A stretch of DNA of 64,000 bases from Pseudomonas schmalbachii. GTDB taxonomy: Bacteria > Pseudomonadota > Gammaproteobacteria > Pseudomonadales > Pseudomonadaceae. A model generated the notes under the pieces. The model saw nothing but the letters and a program-made list of their open reading frames with translations, was not told where the DNA came from and searched no databases. Position 1 is the stretch's first letter, and each line of letters opens with the position of its first letter. This document shows, in pieces, positions 16,791 to 25,798 of the stretch. The position numbers were made by a program, and so were the translations under genes. The stretch is from positions 372,001 through 436,000 of the forward strand of contig NZ_JAELYA010000005.1 of the NCBI RefSeq assembly GCF_017589465.1, given 5' to 3'.

Positions 16791-18386
16791 ATGCGACGCT
16801 GGAACGGTTGGGGCGACGAAGGAACGTACATGGAGTTGCCGGACACCAGCCGCGCATTCCTCGCCGAACTGGTCGGCCCCGGCAATCCGCTGGCCGATGC
16901 CAGCCTCGACAGCGTGCTGGCGAAAGTGCCGGCCTCGCGCCTGCCCGGGCATCCGCTGATCGTCCGCGAGCCGCGCGACCGCGTGCTGCATGCCCGCGGC
17001 CAGAGCCTGCCGGACTGGCTGGCGATGCGCGAAGGCGAGTTCGGCGTGTTCCCCGATGGCGTGGCCTATCCGCAGACCGCCGGGCAGATTCGCGAACTGC
17101 TGCGTTTCGCCGAGGAGCAGGATTGCCTGCTGATCCCCTATGGCGGCGGCACCTCGGTGGCCGGGCACATCAATCCGCCGGCCGCCGACAAACCGGTGCT
17201 GACCGTCTCCCTCGAACACATGAGCCGCCTGCTGGAACTGGACGAAGAAAGCCTGATCGCCACCTTCGGTCCCGGCGCCAATGGTCCGCAGGTGGAAAGC
17301 CAGTTGCGCGCCCGTGGCTATACCCTCGGGCACTTCCCGCAGTCCTGGGAACTGTCGACCCTTGGCGGCTGGGTCGCCAGCCGTTCCAGCGGCCAGCAGT
17401 CGCTGCGCTACGGTCGCATCGAGCAGCTGTTCGCCGGCGGCACCCTGGAAACATTCGCCGGCAGCCTGGAAATCCCCACCTTCCCTGCATCCTCCGCCGG
17501 CCCGGACCTGCGCGAGATGGTGCTCGGCTCCGAGGGGCGCTTCGGCATCATTTCCACGGTCAAGGTGCGGGTCAGCCGCCTCGCCGACGACGAGCGCTTC
17601 TATGCGGTGTTCCTGCCCGGTTGGGAGCAGGCGCTGCAAGCGATCCGCGAACTGGCCCAGTCCCGCGTGCAGCTGTCCATGCTGCGCCTGTCGAACGCCA
17701 TCGAAACCACCACGCAACTGGCGCTGGCCGGTCATCCCGGGCAGATCGCCTGGCTGGAGCGCTATCTGAAGTGGCGCGGCGCGGGGGAGGGCAAGTGCAT
17801 GCTGACCTTCGGCGTCACCGGCTCGCGGGCGCAGAATGCCGCGTCGCTGAAGCTGGCCAGGCGGTTGCTGAAGGATTTCGGCGGCGTGTTCACCGGCACC
17901 CTGCTGGGGCGCAAGTGGGCCGACGGGCGCTTCCGTTTCCCCTACCTGCGCGAGAGCCTGTGGCAGGCCGGCTACGTGGTGGACACTCTGGAAACCGCCA
18001 CCGACTGGTCGAACGTCGGCAACCTGCTCGGCCGGATCGAGACGAGCCTGCGCGACGGGCTGGCGGCGGAGGGCGAGCGGGTGCACGTGTTCACTCACCT
18101 GTCGCACGTCTACGGCGAAGGTTCGAGCATCTATACCACCTATGTATTCCGCCCGGCGGCGAGCTACGCGGCGACCCTGGAACGCTGGCGCCGGCTCAAG
18201 CATGCCGCCAGCCAGACGATTGCCGAGAACCGCGGCACCATCAGCCACCAGCACGGCGTGGGCAAGGACCATGCGCCCTGGCTGGCGGCGGAGAAGGGCC
18301 CGCTGGGCATGGCGGCGCTGAAGGCCATGGCCGCGCATTTCGATCCCGCCGGCCGGCTCAACCCCGGCACCCTGCTGCAGGACTGA
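16791..18386 (+). CDS. FAD-binding oxidase/synthase similar to alkylglycerone-phosphate synthase
   Basis: A 531-residue flavoprotein of the VAO/PCMH (FAD_binding_4 + FAD-oxidase C) class. Seen: MRRWNGWGDE at the N-terminus (like the KWNGWG start of AGPS proteins), the FAD pyrophosphate loop YGGGTSVAGHI near residue 125, TLGGWVASRSSGQQS, LGSEGRFGIIS, and a HQHGVGKDH motif near the C-terminus that corresponds to the His-rich active-site motif of AGPS and related D-2-hydroxyacid oxidases. I chose ATG 16791 because of the AGPS-like start and the GGAGCGG site upstream; a later ATG (MELPDTSR) is possible. Substrate is not known: glycerol-phosphate ether lipid, D-lactate-like acid, or another. It heads a run with GlpD-like and FGGY genes. 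Confidence 0.8.
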   Translation: MRRWNGWGDEGTYMELPDTSRAFLAELVGPGNPLADASLDSVLAKVPASRLPGHPLIVREPRDRVLHARGQSLPDWLAMREGEFGVFPDGVAYPQTAGQIRELLRFAEEQDCLLIPYGGGTSVAGHINPPAADKPVLTVSLEHMSRLLELDEESLIATFGPGANGPQVESQLRARGYTLGHFPQSWELSTLGGWVASRSSGQQSLRYGRIEQLFAGGTLETFAGSLEIPTFPASSAGPDLREMVLGSEGRFGIISTVKVRVSRLADDERFYAVFLPGWEQALQAIRELAQSRVQLSMLRLSNAIETTTQLALAGHPGQIAWLERYLKWRGAGEGKCMLTFGVTGSRAQNAASLKLARRLLKDFGGVFTGTLLGRKWADGRFRFPYLRESLWQAGYVVDTLETATDWSNVGNLLGRIETSLRDGLAAEGERVHVFTHLSHVYGEGSSIYTTYVFRPAASYAATLERWRRLKHAASQTIAENRGTISHQHGVGKDHAPWLAAEKGPLGMAALKAMAAHFDPAGRLNPGTLLQD

Positions 18387-18389
18387 CCC

Positions 18390-19973
18390 ATGCCCGCCTG
18401 GAACGCAGCCTGGCGCGAACAGGCACTGCCGGAACTGGCCGCGCGCGAGTGGGACGTGATCGTGGTCGGCGGCGGCATCAGCGGCGCCGGGATTCTCCTC
18501 GAAGCCGCGCGGCGCGGCTGGCGCTGCCTGCTGATCGAGCAGCGCGACTTCGCCTGGGGCACCTCCAGCCGCTCGTCGAAGATGATCCACGGCGGCCTGC
18601 GCTACATCGCCAAGGGCCAGTTCGGCCTGACCCGCGACTCGGTGCGCGAACGCCAACGCCTGCTGGCCGAGGCGCCGGGGCTGGTCGAGCCGCTGAGCTT
18701 CATCATGCCCCACTATCGCGGCGAGTTTCCCGGCCCGCGGGTGTTCGGCGGCCTGCTGACGCTGTACGACGCCCTGGCCGGCCGGCGCGACCACCGCTTC
18801 TATCCGCGCCAGCAACTGCGCTACCTGGCACCGGGTCTGAAGGACGACGGCCTGCTCGGCGGCAGCCGCTTCGCCGATGCGCTGACCGACGATGCCCGGC
18901 TGGTGCTGCGCGTACTGGACGAGGCGCGCGCCGATGGCGGCGAGGCGCTCAACGGGCTGCGGGTGGTCGAGCTGACGCGGGAGAACGGCAAGGTCTGTGG
19001 CCTGTTGGCCGAGGACCGGGAAAGCGGCCGGCGCTTCGGTTTTCGCGCTGGCGCCGTCGCCCTGGCCACCGGCGCCTGGGCCGAATCGCTGCGCCAGGCC
19101 GGAGGCGGCGAGCGCATCCGTCCGCTGCGTGGCAGCCATCTTCTGCTGCCGGCCTGGCGGCTGCCGGTGGCCCATGCCTTCAGCTTCATGCACGCCGAGG
19201 ACCGCCGGCCGGTGTTTGTCTTCCCCTGGGAGGGCGCCACGGTGGTCGGCACCACCGATCTCGATCACGACAACGGCCTCGACGACGACGCGCGCATCAG
19301 CCAGCGCGAATTCGACTACCTGCTGGCGGCCTGCGCCCAACAGTTCCCCATGGCGCGGATCGGCGCGCAGGACGTGCTGTCCACCTGGGCCGGCGTGCGG
19401 CCGGTGGTCAGCAACGGCGGCGCGGCGAAGAAGCCGTCCGACGAGAAGCGCGAGCACATGCTGTGGAGCGAACCCGGCTGCGTGACCCTGGCCGGCGGCA
19501 AGCTGACCACTTTCCGTCTGCTCGCCCTGGAGGTGCTGCATGCTTGCGCGCCGATGCTGGGACGGAGCGTGGACGAGTGCGACGATCACCTGTTCCACGC
19601 ACAGCCCGAAGTGGAGCTGCCCGGCCTGAGCCAACCGCAGCAGCGGCGCCTCGCCGGCCGCCATGGTCGCGCCTTGCCCGAACTGGCCCGGCTGCTGGGC
19701 GAACTGGGCAGCGAGCGGATCGGCGCCACCGACTACCTGTGGGCCGAACTGGCCTGGGCGGCGGAGGGCGAGCTGGTGCTGCACCTGGACGACCTGCTGC
19801 TGCGCCGCACGCGCCTGGGCCTGTTGCTGCCGAACGGTGCGGCGGGCGAACTGCCGGCGATCCGCGCCCTGTGCCAGCCGCGACTGGGTTGGGACGATGC
19901 GCGCTGGGAGCGGGAAGAGATGGAATACCTGGCACTGTGGCGGCGCTGCTATAGCCTGCCGGGGATGGATTGA
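18390..19973 (+). CDS. GlpD-like FAD-dependent glycerol-3-phosphate dehydrogenase family protein
   Basis: A 527-residue flavoprotein with the dinucleotide fold VVGGGISGAGILLEAARRG near the N-terminus, the GlpD signatures GTSSRSSKMIHGGLRYI and LRGSHLLLP, and a C-terminal helical domain. It starts three bases after the previous stop, so it is in the same operon. Members oxidise sn-glycerol 3-phosphate to dihydroxyacetone phosphate and feed electrons to quinone. This copy is not next to glpF/glpK/glpR, and its partner genes differ, so the real substrate may be another polyol phosphate. The gene ends where a palindromic repeat begins. Confidence 0.82.
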   Translation: MPAWNAAWREQALPELAAREWDVIVVGGGISGAGILLEAARRGWRCLLIEQRDFAWGTSSRSSKMIHGGLRYIAKGQFGLTRDSVRERQRLLAEAPGLVEPLSFIMPHYRGEFPGPRVFGGLLTLYDALAGRRDHRFYPRQQLRYLAPGLKDDGLLGGSRFADALTDDARLVLRVLDEARADGGEALNGLRVVELTRENGKVCGLLAEDRESGRRFGFRAGAVALATGAWAESLRQAGGGERIRPLRGSHLLLPAWRLPVAHAFSFMHAEDRRPVFVFPWEGATVVGTTDLDHDNGLDDDARISQREFDYLLAACAQQFPMARIGAQDVLSTWAGVRPVVSNGGAAKKPSDEKREHMLWSEPGCVTLAGGKLTTFRLLALEVLHACAPMLGRSVDECDDHLFHAQPEVELPGLSQPQQRRLAGRHGRALPELARLLGELGSERIGATDYLWAELAWAAEGELVLHLDDLLLRRTRLGLLLPNGAAGELPAIRALCQPRLGWDDARWEREEMEYLALWRRCYSLPGMD

Positions 19974-20043
19974 TGGGTATCGCAGGCTCAACCCATCCTA
20001 CATGGCGCTCCTCGTAGGATGGGTTGAGCGCAGCGATACCCAT
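19973..20043. repeat. Palindromic intergenic repeat, family B (ATGGGTATCGC...TCAACCCATCCTAC)
   Basis: A 71-base near-perfect inverted repeat: left arm of 29 bases, 12-base loop, right arm of 30 bases, with the outer ATGGGTATCGC and inner GTAGGATGGGTTGAG units both paired. It begins on the last base of the preceding stop codon and ends about 30 bases before the TTG start of the next gene. It can form a very stable stem-loop in the transcript. Confidence 0.85.
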
Positions 20044-20074
20044 CGACAGGACAGACAACGATAAGGATCGCACC

Positions 20075-21634
20075 TTGAGCGAAACGAGCTACCTGCTGGC
20101 CATCGACAACGGCACCCAGAGCGTGCGCGCGTTGCTGTTCGACCTGCAGGGCAATCTGCTCGGCAAGGGCCGCGTCGAGTTGGAGGCGTACTACTCGACG
20201 AACCCCGGCTGGGCCGAGCAGGACCCCGAGTACTACTGGCAGAAGCTCGGCGAAGCCTGCCAGGCGCTGTGGGCGCAGGTGGATATCGACCGCAGCCTGA
20301 TCCGCGGCGTTTCGCTGACCACCCAGCGCGCCACGGTGATCCATGTCGACGAGGCGGGGCGGCCGCTGCGTCCGGCGATCGTCTGGCTCGATCAGCGCCG
20401 CGCCGAACTGCGGGGGCGTATCGAAGGGCCGTGGGGTTGGCTGTTCAGGCTGGCCGGCGTGCAGGGCGCGGTCGATTACTTCCGCAGCCAGGCCGAGGTC
20501 AACTGGGTCGCCCAGCAGCAACCGGAAATCCACCGGCGCACGCACAAGGTGCTGTTGCTGTCCGGCTTTCTCAGCCAGCGCCTGTGCGGGCGTTTCGTCG
20601 ATTCGGTGGCCTGCAGCGTCGCCTACCTGCCGTTCGACTACAAACGCCTGCGCTGGGCATCGCCGCGCGACTGGAAGTGGCAGGCGGTGAATGTCCGCCG
20701 CGAGCAGTTGCCGGAGCTGTCCAAGCCCGGCGAGCGGCTCGGCCACATCAGCGCCGAGGCCAGCCGGCATACCGGCATTCCCGAGGGGCTGCCGCTGATC
20801 GCCGCCGGCGCCGACAAGGCCTGCGAAGTGCTTGGCGCGGGCGCCATCGAGCCCAACGTGGCCTGCCTGTCCTATGGCACCACGGCGACCATCAACACCA
20901 CCCGCAGCCGCTACCTGGAAACCATCCCGATGATCCCGCCGTATCCGGCGGCGATTCCCGACCGCTTCAATACCGAAGTGATGATCTACCGGGGCTTCTG
21001 GATGGTCAGCTGGTTCAAGCGCGAGTTCGGCCTGCGCGAGATGCAGCGGGCCGCCGAGCTGGGCGTCGAGCCGGAACAGCTGTTCGACGAACTGGTGAAC
21101 TCGGTGCCGCCCGGCTCCATGGGCCTGATGTTGCAGCCTTACTGGACACCCGGCATCCGCGAGCCGGGGCTGGAGGCCAAGGGCGCGATCATCGGTTTCG
21201 GCGACGTGCACACCCGCGCGCATATCTACCGGGCCATCCTCGAAGGGCTGGCCTACGCCCTGCGCCAGGGCAAGGAGCGCATCGAGAAGCGCTCCGGCAC
21301 CCGCATCGAGCGGCTGATCGTGGCCGGCGGCGGCTCGCAGAGCGATGCGGCGATGCAACTGACCGCCGATATCTTCGGCTTGCCGGCGGAGCGGCCGCAT
21401 GTCTACGAGGCATCCGGGCTGGGCGCGGCCATCGACTGCGCGGTGGGCCTCGGGTTGCACCCGGACTTCCCGACGGCAATCGCGGCGATGACCCGCACGG
21501 GGCAGGTCTTCCACCCGCGCCCCGAGGCGCAGCGCACCTACGAGCGGCTATATCGTGAGGTCTACCTGCGCATGTATCGCCAGTTGAAGCCGTTGTACCG
21601 CAGCATCCGCGAGATCACCGGCTACCCTGCCTGA
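20075..21634 (+). CDS. FGGY-family carbohydrate kinase
   Basis: A 519-residue sugar/polyol kinase with the FGGY fold: N-terminal phosphate-1 motif LAIDNGTQSVRALLFD, WLDQRRAEL, the ATP-binding LSYGTTATIN, and the C-terminal adenosine motif IVAGGGSQSDAAMQLTADI. I start it at TTG 20075 because AAGGA (20063-20067) is seven bases upstream and family members begin just before the LAIDNGTQ motif; the in-frame ATG 20024 lies inside the palindromic repeat. It would phosphorylate a polyol or sugar with ATP. Glycerol is possible given the GlpD-like neighbour, but the family spans many substrates. Confidence 0.85.
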   Translation: MSETSYLLAIDNGTQSVRALLFDLQGNLLGKGRVELEAYYSTNPGWAEQDPEYYWQKLGEACQALWAQVDIDRSLIRGVSLTTQRATVIHVDEAGRPLRPAIVWLDQRRAELRGRIEGPWGWLFRLAGVQGAVDYFRSQAEVNWVAQQQPEIHRRTHKVLLLSGFLSQRLCGRFVDSVACSVAYLPFDYKRLRWASPRDWKWQAVNVRREQLPELSKPGERLGHISAEASRHTGIPEGLPLIAAGADKACEVLGAGAIEPNVACLSYGTTATINTTRSRYLETIPMIPPYPAAIPDRFNTEVMIYRGFWMVSWFKREFGLREMQRAAELGVEPEQLFDELVNSVPPGSMGLMLQPYWTPGIREPGLEAKGAIIGFGDVHTRAHIYRAILEGLAYALRQGKERIEKRSGTRIERLIVAGGGSQSDAAMQLTADIFGLPAERPHVYEASGLGAAIDCAVGLGLHPDFPTAIAAMTRTGQVFHPRPEAQRTYERLYREVYLRMYRQLKPLYRSIREITGYPA

Positions 21635-21705
21635 CAGGCGTTGGAAGCTTTCCTGCGCCGGAGACGGTCCAATCAGAACGGACTCCGCAAAGAAGAGGGC
21701 GGACA

Positions 21706-22626
21706 ATGGCGGAACGCAAGGCGATGCTGATTCTGCATGGCAAGCAGGCGGCCAACGACCTGGTGCGTGCAGCCGTGCAGGCGAAGCGCGAGCAGGGCTG
21801 GGAGCTGGCGGTACGGGTGACCTGGGAAGGCGGCGATGCTGCGCGGCTGGTCGGCGAGGCGCTTGCCGCCGGTTACCCGACGCTGATCGCCGGCGGCGGC
21901 GACGGCACCGCCCGCGAGGTAGCCGAAGCCATGGCGCAATCCGGCTCTTCCGCCAGCCTGGCCGTGCTGCCGCTCGGTACTGCCAACGACTTCGCCCGTT
22001 CCGCCGGCGTGCCGCTGGAGCCCGACGCGGCACTGGCGCTGCTCGACCGCCCGGCGCGGCCGATCGACCTCGGCGAGATGGACGGTCATCTGTTCCTCAA
22101 TATGGCCACCGGAGGCTTCGGCTCGCGGGTCACAGCGAACACGCCGGAGGAACTGAAAAAGGCCCTCGGCGGCGTGGCCTATCTGCTCACCGGCCTGACC
22201 CGTTTTACCGAGGTGCATGCCGCTAGCGGCCACTTCCGTGGACCGGGTTTCGAATGGGAAGGCGAATTCCTCGCCCTCGGCATTGGCAACGGGCGCCAGG
22301 CCGGCGGCGGACATGTGCTCTGTCCGCAGGCGCTGGCGGATGACGGCCTGCTCGACGTGAGCATCCTGCCGACGCCGACGGACATGCTCGGCGCGCTGGG
22401 AACGCTGCTTGGCACCAGCCTGGGCAGCGACGAACTGTTCGTTCGCGCCCGCCTGCCCTGGATCGAACTGGACGCCCACGAAGGCCTGGACGTGAACCTC
22501 GACGGCGAGCCGTTCGAACTGCGCCGGATGCGCTTCGCGGTGCGGCCGGCGGCGCTGCGTCTGCACCTGCTGGAGGATTCGCCGCTGCTGGGGCCGGGTT
22601 GCGACGTGGTGGAGCGCGCCGTATAA
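21706..22626 (+). CDS. YegS/diacylglycerol-kinase family lipid kinase
   Basis: A 306-residue protein with the DAGK catalytic signature GGGDGTAREVAEAMAQ near residue 65, LPLGTANDFAR, and the C-terminal two-domain layout of YegS-like lipid kinases (LNMATGGFGS, VNLDGEPFEL). It probably phosphorylates a lipid hydroxyl group such as phosphatidylglycerol or diacylglycerol. ATG 21706 is preceded by GAGGGCGGA. It is 71 bases from the FGGY kinase, so it may be co-transcribed or have its own start. Confidence 0.88.
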   Translation: MAERKAMLILHGKQAANDLVRAAVQAKREQGWELAVRVTWEGGDAARLVGEALAAGYPTLIAGGGDGTAREVAEAMAQSGSSASLAVLPLGTANDFARSAGVPLEPDAALALLDRPARPIDLGEMDGHLFLNMATGGFGSRVTANTPEELKKALGGVAYLLTGLTRFTEVHAASGHFRGPGFEWEGEFLALGIGNGRQAGGGHVLCPQALADDGLLDVSILPTPTDMLGALGTLLGTSLGSDELFVRARLPWIELDAHEGLDVNLDGEPFELRRMRFAVRPAALRLHLLEDSPLLGPGCDVVERAV

Positions 22627-22661
22627 GGTCGCTTTGGCCCGCAAGAAAGGACGCCGCCGCA

Positions 22662-23471
22662 ATGATCAGTCTCAGTGCGCTCTACCGCTATCCACTCAAG
22701 TCCGGCAAGTTCGAACCCTTGCAGGACATCCGCCTGGATGCCCTGGGCCTGGAGGGCGACCGCCGCTGGATGGTGGTGGAGGAGAGCAATGGTCGCTTCC
22801 TCACCCAACGCCTGCTGCCGCAACTGGGGCGCATCGAGGCCCGCTGGCAGGATGGTGGGCGGGCGCTGAGCCTGCGCGCGCCGGGCATGCCGGACCTGCT
22901 GGTGCCTGTGCCGGGCATGGACGAGCAGCTGCGCGGCGTGACCATCTGGCGCGACAGCCTGCAGGTGCCGGATGCCGGCGATGCGGCGGCGAAATGGGTC
23001 AGCGAGTTCCTTGGCCGGCCCTGCCGGCTGGTGCAGATTCCCGAACAGCGCGCGCGCCAGGTAGATACCGCCTATGCCGAACCGGGCGAGCGGGTGCATT
23101 TCGCCGATGGCTTCCCGCTGCTGCTGATCGGCCAGGCCTCGCTCGACGGCCTCTCCGCGCGTGTCGGCCGGCCGCTGGAAATGCTGCGCTTCCGCCCGAA
23201 CCTGGTGGTCAGCGGCAGCGAGCCCTTCGCCGAGGACGGCTGGAAACGCATCCGCATCGGTACGCTGGAATTCCGCGTGGCCAAGCCCTGCTCGCGCTGC
23301 ATCCTCACCACCATCGACCCGTACACCGGCGAACGCTCCGCCGACCGCGAACCGCTGGCCACCCTGAAGAGCTACCGCGAGAAGGACGGCGAGATGCTCT
23401 TCGGGCAGAACCTGATTGCCGAAGGTGTGGGCGAGTTGCGTGTAGGGATGCCGGTGGAAATTCTGGAATAA
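22662..23471 (+). CDS. MOSC-domain protein (YcbX-like)
   Basis: A 269-residue protein: an N-terminal MOSC beta-barrel (ISLSALYRYPLKSGK...GDRRWMVV) and a C-terminal MOSC domain with the conserved cysteine in KPCSRCILTTIDPYTGE. MOSC proteins bind molybdenum cofactor or carry sulfur and act in reduction of N-hydroxylated compounds (YcbX) or related detoxification. It lacks the 2Fe-2S ferredoxin tail of E. coli YcbX, so it needs a separate electron donor. The start at 22662 follows GAAAGG at about 22645; the open frame goes upstream to 22599 without family resemblance. It lies 35 bases after the lipid kinase gene. Confidence 0.85.
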   Translation: MISLSALYRYPLKSGKFEPLQDIRLDALGLEGDRRWMVVEESNGRFLTQRLLPQLGRIEARWQDGGRALSLRAPGMPDLLVPVPGMDEQLRGVTIWRDSLQVPDAGDAAAKWVSEFLGRPCRLVQIPEQRARQVDTAYAEPGERVHFADGFPLLLIGQASLDGLSARVGRPLEMLRFRPNLVVSGSEPFAEDGWKRIRIGTLEFRVAKPCSRCILTTIDPYTGERSADREPLATLKSYREKDGEMLFGQNLIAEGVGELRVGMPVEILE

Positions 23472-23490
23472 CCGGGGATTGACCGGGTAT

Positions 23491-23653
23491 GTAGGAGCGC
23501 CCCATGGGCGCGAATCGCGGGCATGGCCCGCTCCTACGGTTCGCTCATGCAGAACGTAGGGTGGAAAACGGCGAAACGGATGGCCGCCCCGCCTTTCCAC
23601 CATCAGGCGCAGTGTGACGGGGTGGTGGACAAGCTTCGCGTTGTCCACCCTAC
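23491..23653. repeat. Two adjacent palindromic intergenic repeats, families C and D
   Basis: Family C (23491-23537): GTAGGAGCG...CGCTCCTAC, a 47-base inverted repeat. Family D (23556-23653): GTAGGGTGGAAAAC...TTGTCCACCCTAC, about 98 bases. Both are bounded by GTAGG / CCTAC. The same C and D families recur at 45609-45660 and 45744-45828. They fill the gap between the convergent MOSC and slt genes; I see nothing else in this gap of about 230 bases. Confidence 0.78.
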
Positions 23654-23704
23654 AAAAAGCACCTTCGGTGGCAAGACAGTTGTTCCTACAGGTAGCCCAT
23701 CAGC

Positions 23705-25633
23705 TCACAGCTCATCGAAGAACCGCTCGTGCCAGTCCACCAGCGGCTGCGGGGCGTTGAGTTTCTGTCCGTAGATTACCGCGTAGGACAGCACGTTCTG
23801 CACGTACTGGCGGGTTTCGTCGAACGGGATGGTTTCGACCCAGACGTCGAACGCCAGGTGCTTGGTGTTGCGCAGCCATTGCCGCACGCGGCCGGGGCCG
23901 GCGTTGTAGGCGGCGGTGGCGAGCACGCGGTTGCCGTTGAACTGGGCGTGGATCTGGCTGAGGTAGGCCGTGCCGAGCTGGATGTTGAGGTCCGGCGCTA
24001 CCAGTTGCTGCGTCGAGGCCAGCGGGATGCCGAACTTGCGCGAGGTTTCCTTGGCGGTGGCAGGCATCAGCTGCATCAGGCCGGTGGCGCCGACGCCGGA
24101 GCGCGCATCGGTCATGAACGCGCTTTCCTGGCGGGTGATGGCGAACACCCAGCTCGAATGCAGGCCGCGTACGCCTGCCTCGCGCACCAGGCTGGAGCGA
24201 TGGGCCATCGGGAAGCGGATATCGAGGTCGTCCCAGTACTTCGCCTGGCTGATCGAGCGGATCGCCGGGAAGTACCAGTTCATGTCGTAGGCCAGCTTGG
24301 CCTGCGCCAGCAGTTCGTCCTGACTGAACACACGGGCGGCGTGGTACCACTCGCGGCGGGCGTTGATCACTTCGCCACGGGCATAGAACTCCAGCGCGCG
24401 GCGGGTGCTGGCGGCGTTGCGCACGCGCTGCGCTACCCGCGGGTCGGGCGCGACGGGGCGGTTGTTCAACTGGTAGGGCGTGTTCAGCCGGTCGGCGGCG
24501 AGGAAGCCGTAGAAATCGCGTTCAAGGGAAACCGGCTGGTACAGGCTGGCAGCGGTCTTGTTCTGCGGCTCCGCCAGTTGCAGGGCGCGGGCCTGCCAGT
24601 AGCGCCAGCGGTTGGTCTCGGCGAGGTCCTTGGGCAACTGGCGGGTGAGCTGGTAGGCCTCTTCCCAGCGGCCGAGGCGCAGCAGCAGGCGCAGGCGCCA
24701 TTCGGTGACGGTGTTGTCACGCAGCTGCGGGTCGTACTTGGTCATCAGCGGCAGGGCGCGCGGGTCGAATTTCTTCGCCAGGCTCAGGCCGATTTCCCGG
24801 GCGATGGCGACTTTCTCATCACTGGAGAACGGCAGCCGTCCGCCGTAGTAGTCGAGCAGTTCCAGCGCCTTCTCCGGGTCCTGCCGGGCCAGCCGGCGCA
24901 GGCCGAGGCCGACCACGTCGGCGGTGGCGTGGTCGCGCTGGGTGAAGCGCGAGATCTGGCTGAGCTGTGCGGGGTTCTGTGCGACCTTGACCATCAGCTC
25001 GCCCTGGCTGCCGAGGGTCGGCAGGCGCCGTGACAGGGTGGTGGCCAGCCCGTAGTTGCGTTCCTGGGCGGCGAGCTTGAGGCGCTTCCAGATGCGCTCC
25101 TCGGTCAACTGGCCGTCCGCCTGCCAGTAGCTGAACAGCGTGTCGCAGGCGTCCGGCTGCGACTTGCCGACCAGCCACAGGCGCTCGGCGGTGGCGTGGC
25201 CTTCGGTCTTCTGTCCGTGGGTGAGCTGGTACTGGCCGTACAGGCAGTCCAGTTCGGTGAAATTCATCTTCGGGTCGTAGTGGTTGACGAAGGTTTTCCA
25301 GTCGCCGCGTTCCGCCGTCCAGCGCAGCCAGCGTAGCTTCATCCAGTTGATCTGCGGCAGGTCGCCGTGTTCGGTGAGGAAGCGTTCGATCTCCTGGTCG
25401 CTGGCGTACTTCAGGCGGCTGGTCAGTTCGTCGTACGCCAGGTAGGGCTCCAGCGGATAATCGGCGAGTGCCGACCGGTAGCGCATGTACGGACCGCTGT
25501 CGCCGCGGCCGAGGGCTTTCTTCGCCTCGTCGTACATCAGGCGCTGCTGGGTAAGGGAGGCGGCGTGGGCCGGTTCGACGGCCGCCAGGCTGAATATCAC
25601 ACAGGAAAGCAGGGAGAGCAGACGACCGCGCAT
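23705..25633 (-). CDS. slt: Soluble lytic murein transglycosylase
   Basis: A 642-residue periplasmic protein. Signal peptide at 1-25 (cleavage near AHA), a long superhelical U/L domain to about residue 470, then a goose-type SLT catalytic domain with catalytic Glu in ITRQESAF, the GATGLMQLMPATA motif and YNAGPGRVRQW. It cleaves the MurNAc-GlcNAc bond of peptidoglycan with formation of 1,6-anhydroMurNAc, feeding recycling enzymes such as NagZ. The length fits the Slt70 family. The gene is divergent from uup. Confidence 0.93.
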   Translation of the reverse strand: MRGRLLSLLSCVIFSLAAVEPAHAASLTQQRLMYDEAKKALGRGDSGPYMRYRSALADYPLEPYLAYDELTSRLKYASDQEIERFLTEHGDLPQINWMKLRWLRWTAERGDWKTFVNHYDPKMNFTELDCLYGQYQLTHGQKTEGHATAERLWLVGKSQPDACDTLFSYWQADGQLTEERIWKRLKLAAQERNYGLATTLSRRLPTLGSQGELMVKVAQNPAQLSQISRFTQRDHATADVVGLGLRRLARQDPEKALELLDYYGGRLPFSSDEKVAIAREIGLSLAKKFDPRALPLMTKYDPQLRDNTVTEWRLRLLLRLGRWEEAYQLTRQLPKDLAETNRWRYWQARALQLAEPQNKTAASLYQPVSLERDFYGFLAADRLNTPYQLNNRPVAPDPRVAQRVRNAASTRRALEFYARGEVINARREWYHAARVFSQDELLAQAKLAYDMNWYFPAIRSISQAKYWDDLDIRFPMAHRSSLVREAGVRGLHSSWVFAITRQESAFMTDARSGVGATGLMQLMPATAKETSRKFGIPLASTQQLVAPDLNIQLGTAYLSQIHAQFNGNRVLATAAYNAGPGRVRQWLRNTKHLAFDVWVETIPFDETRQYVQNVLSYAVIYGQKLNAPQPLVDWHERFFDEL

Positions 25634-25798
25634 GGTACTTCCGGACTGATGAACTTCGGGGACGCCGGAACGCCAGCGTCGACTTCGATAAGCTTAGCCT
25701 GTTGCGCGAGAGCGGAGGAAGCTTCCGAGGGCCGGAGCGGCGCTCTGACTTTTAGCGAGTTTCCCTTAAACTGCGCGCCCTGTTTCCGGAGATCGCCC

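Noticed and set aside
16575-19991. Minus-strand open frame of about 1140 codons opposite the AGPS-like and GlpD-like genes
   Set aside because: It spans two well-supported plus-strand genes and part of the araC-type gene; its Gln/Gly/Ala/Arg-rich translation is typical of antisense high-GC DNA.
20024-20074. ATG start for the FGGY kinase inside the palindrome
   Set aside because: The extra residues come from repeat DNA and have no counterpart in the family; the TTG at 20075 has a well-placed AAGGA.
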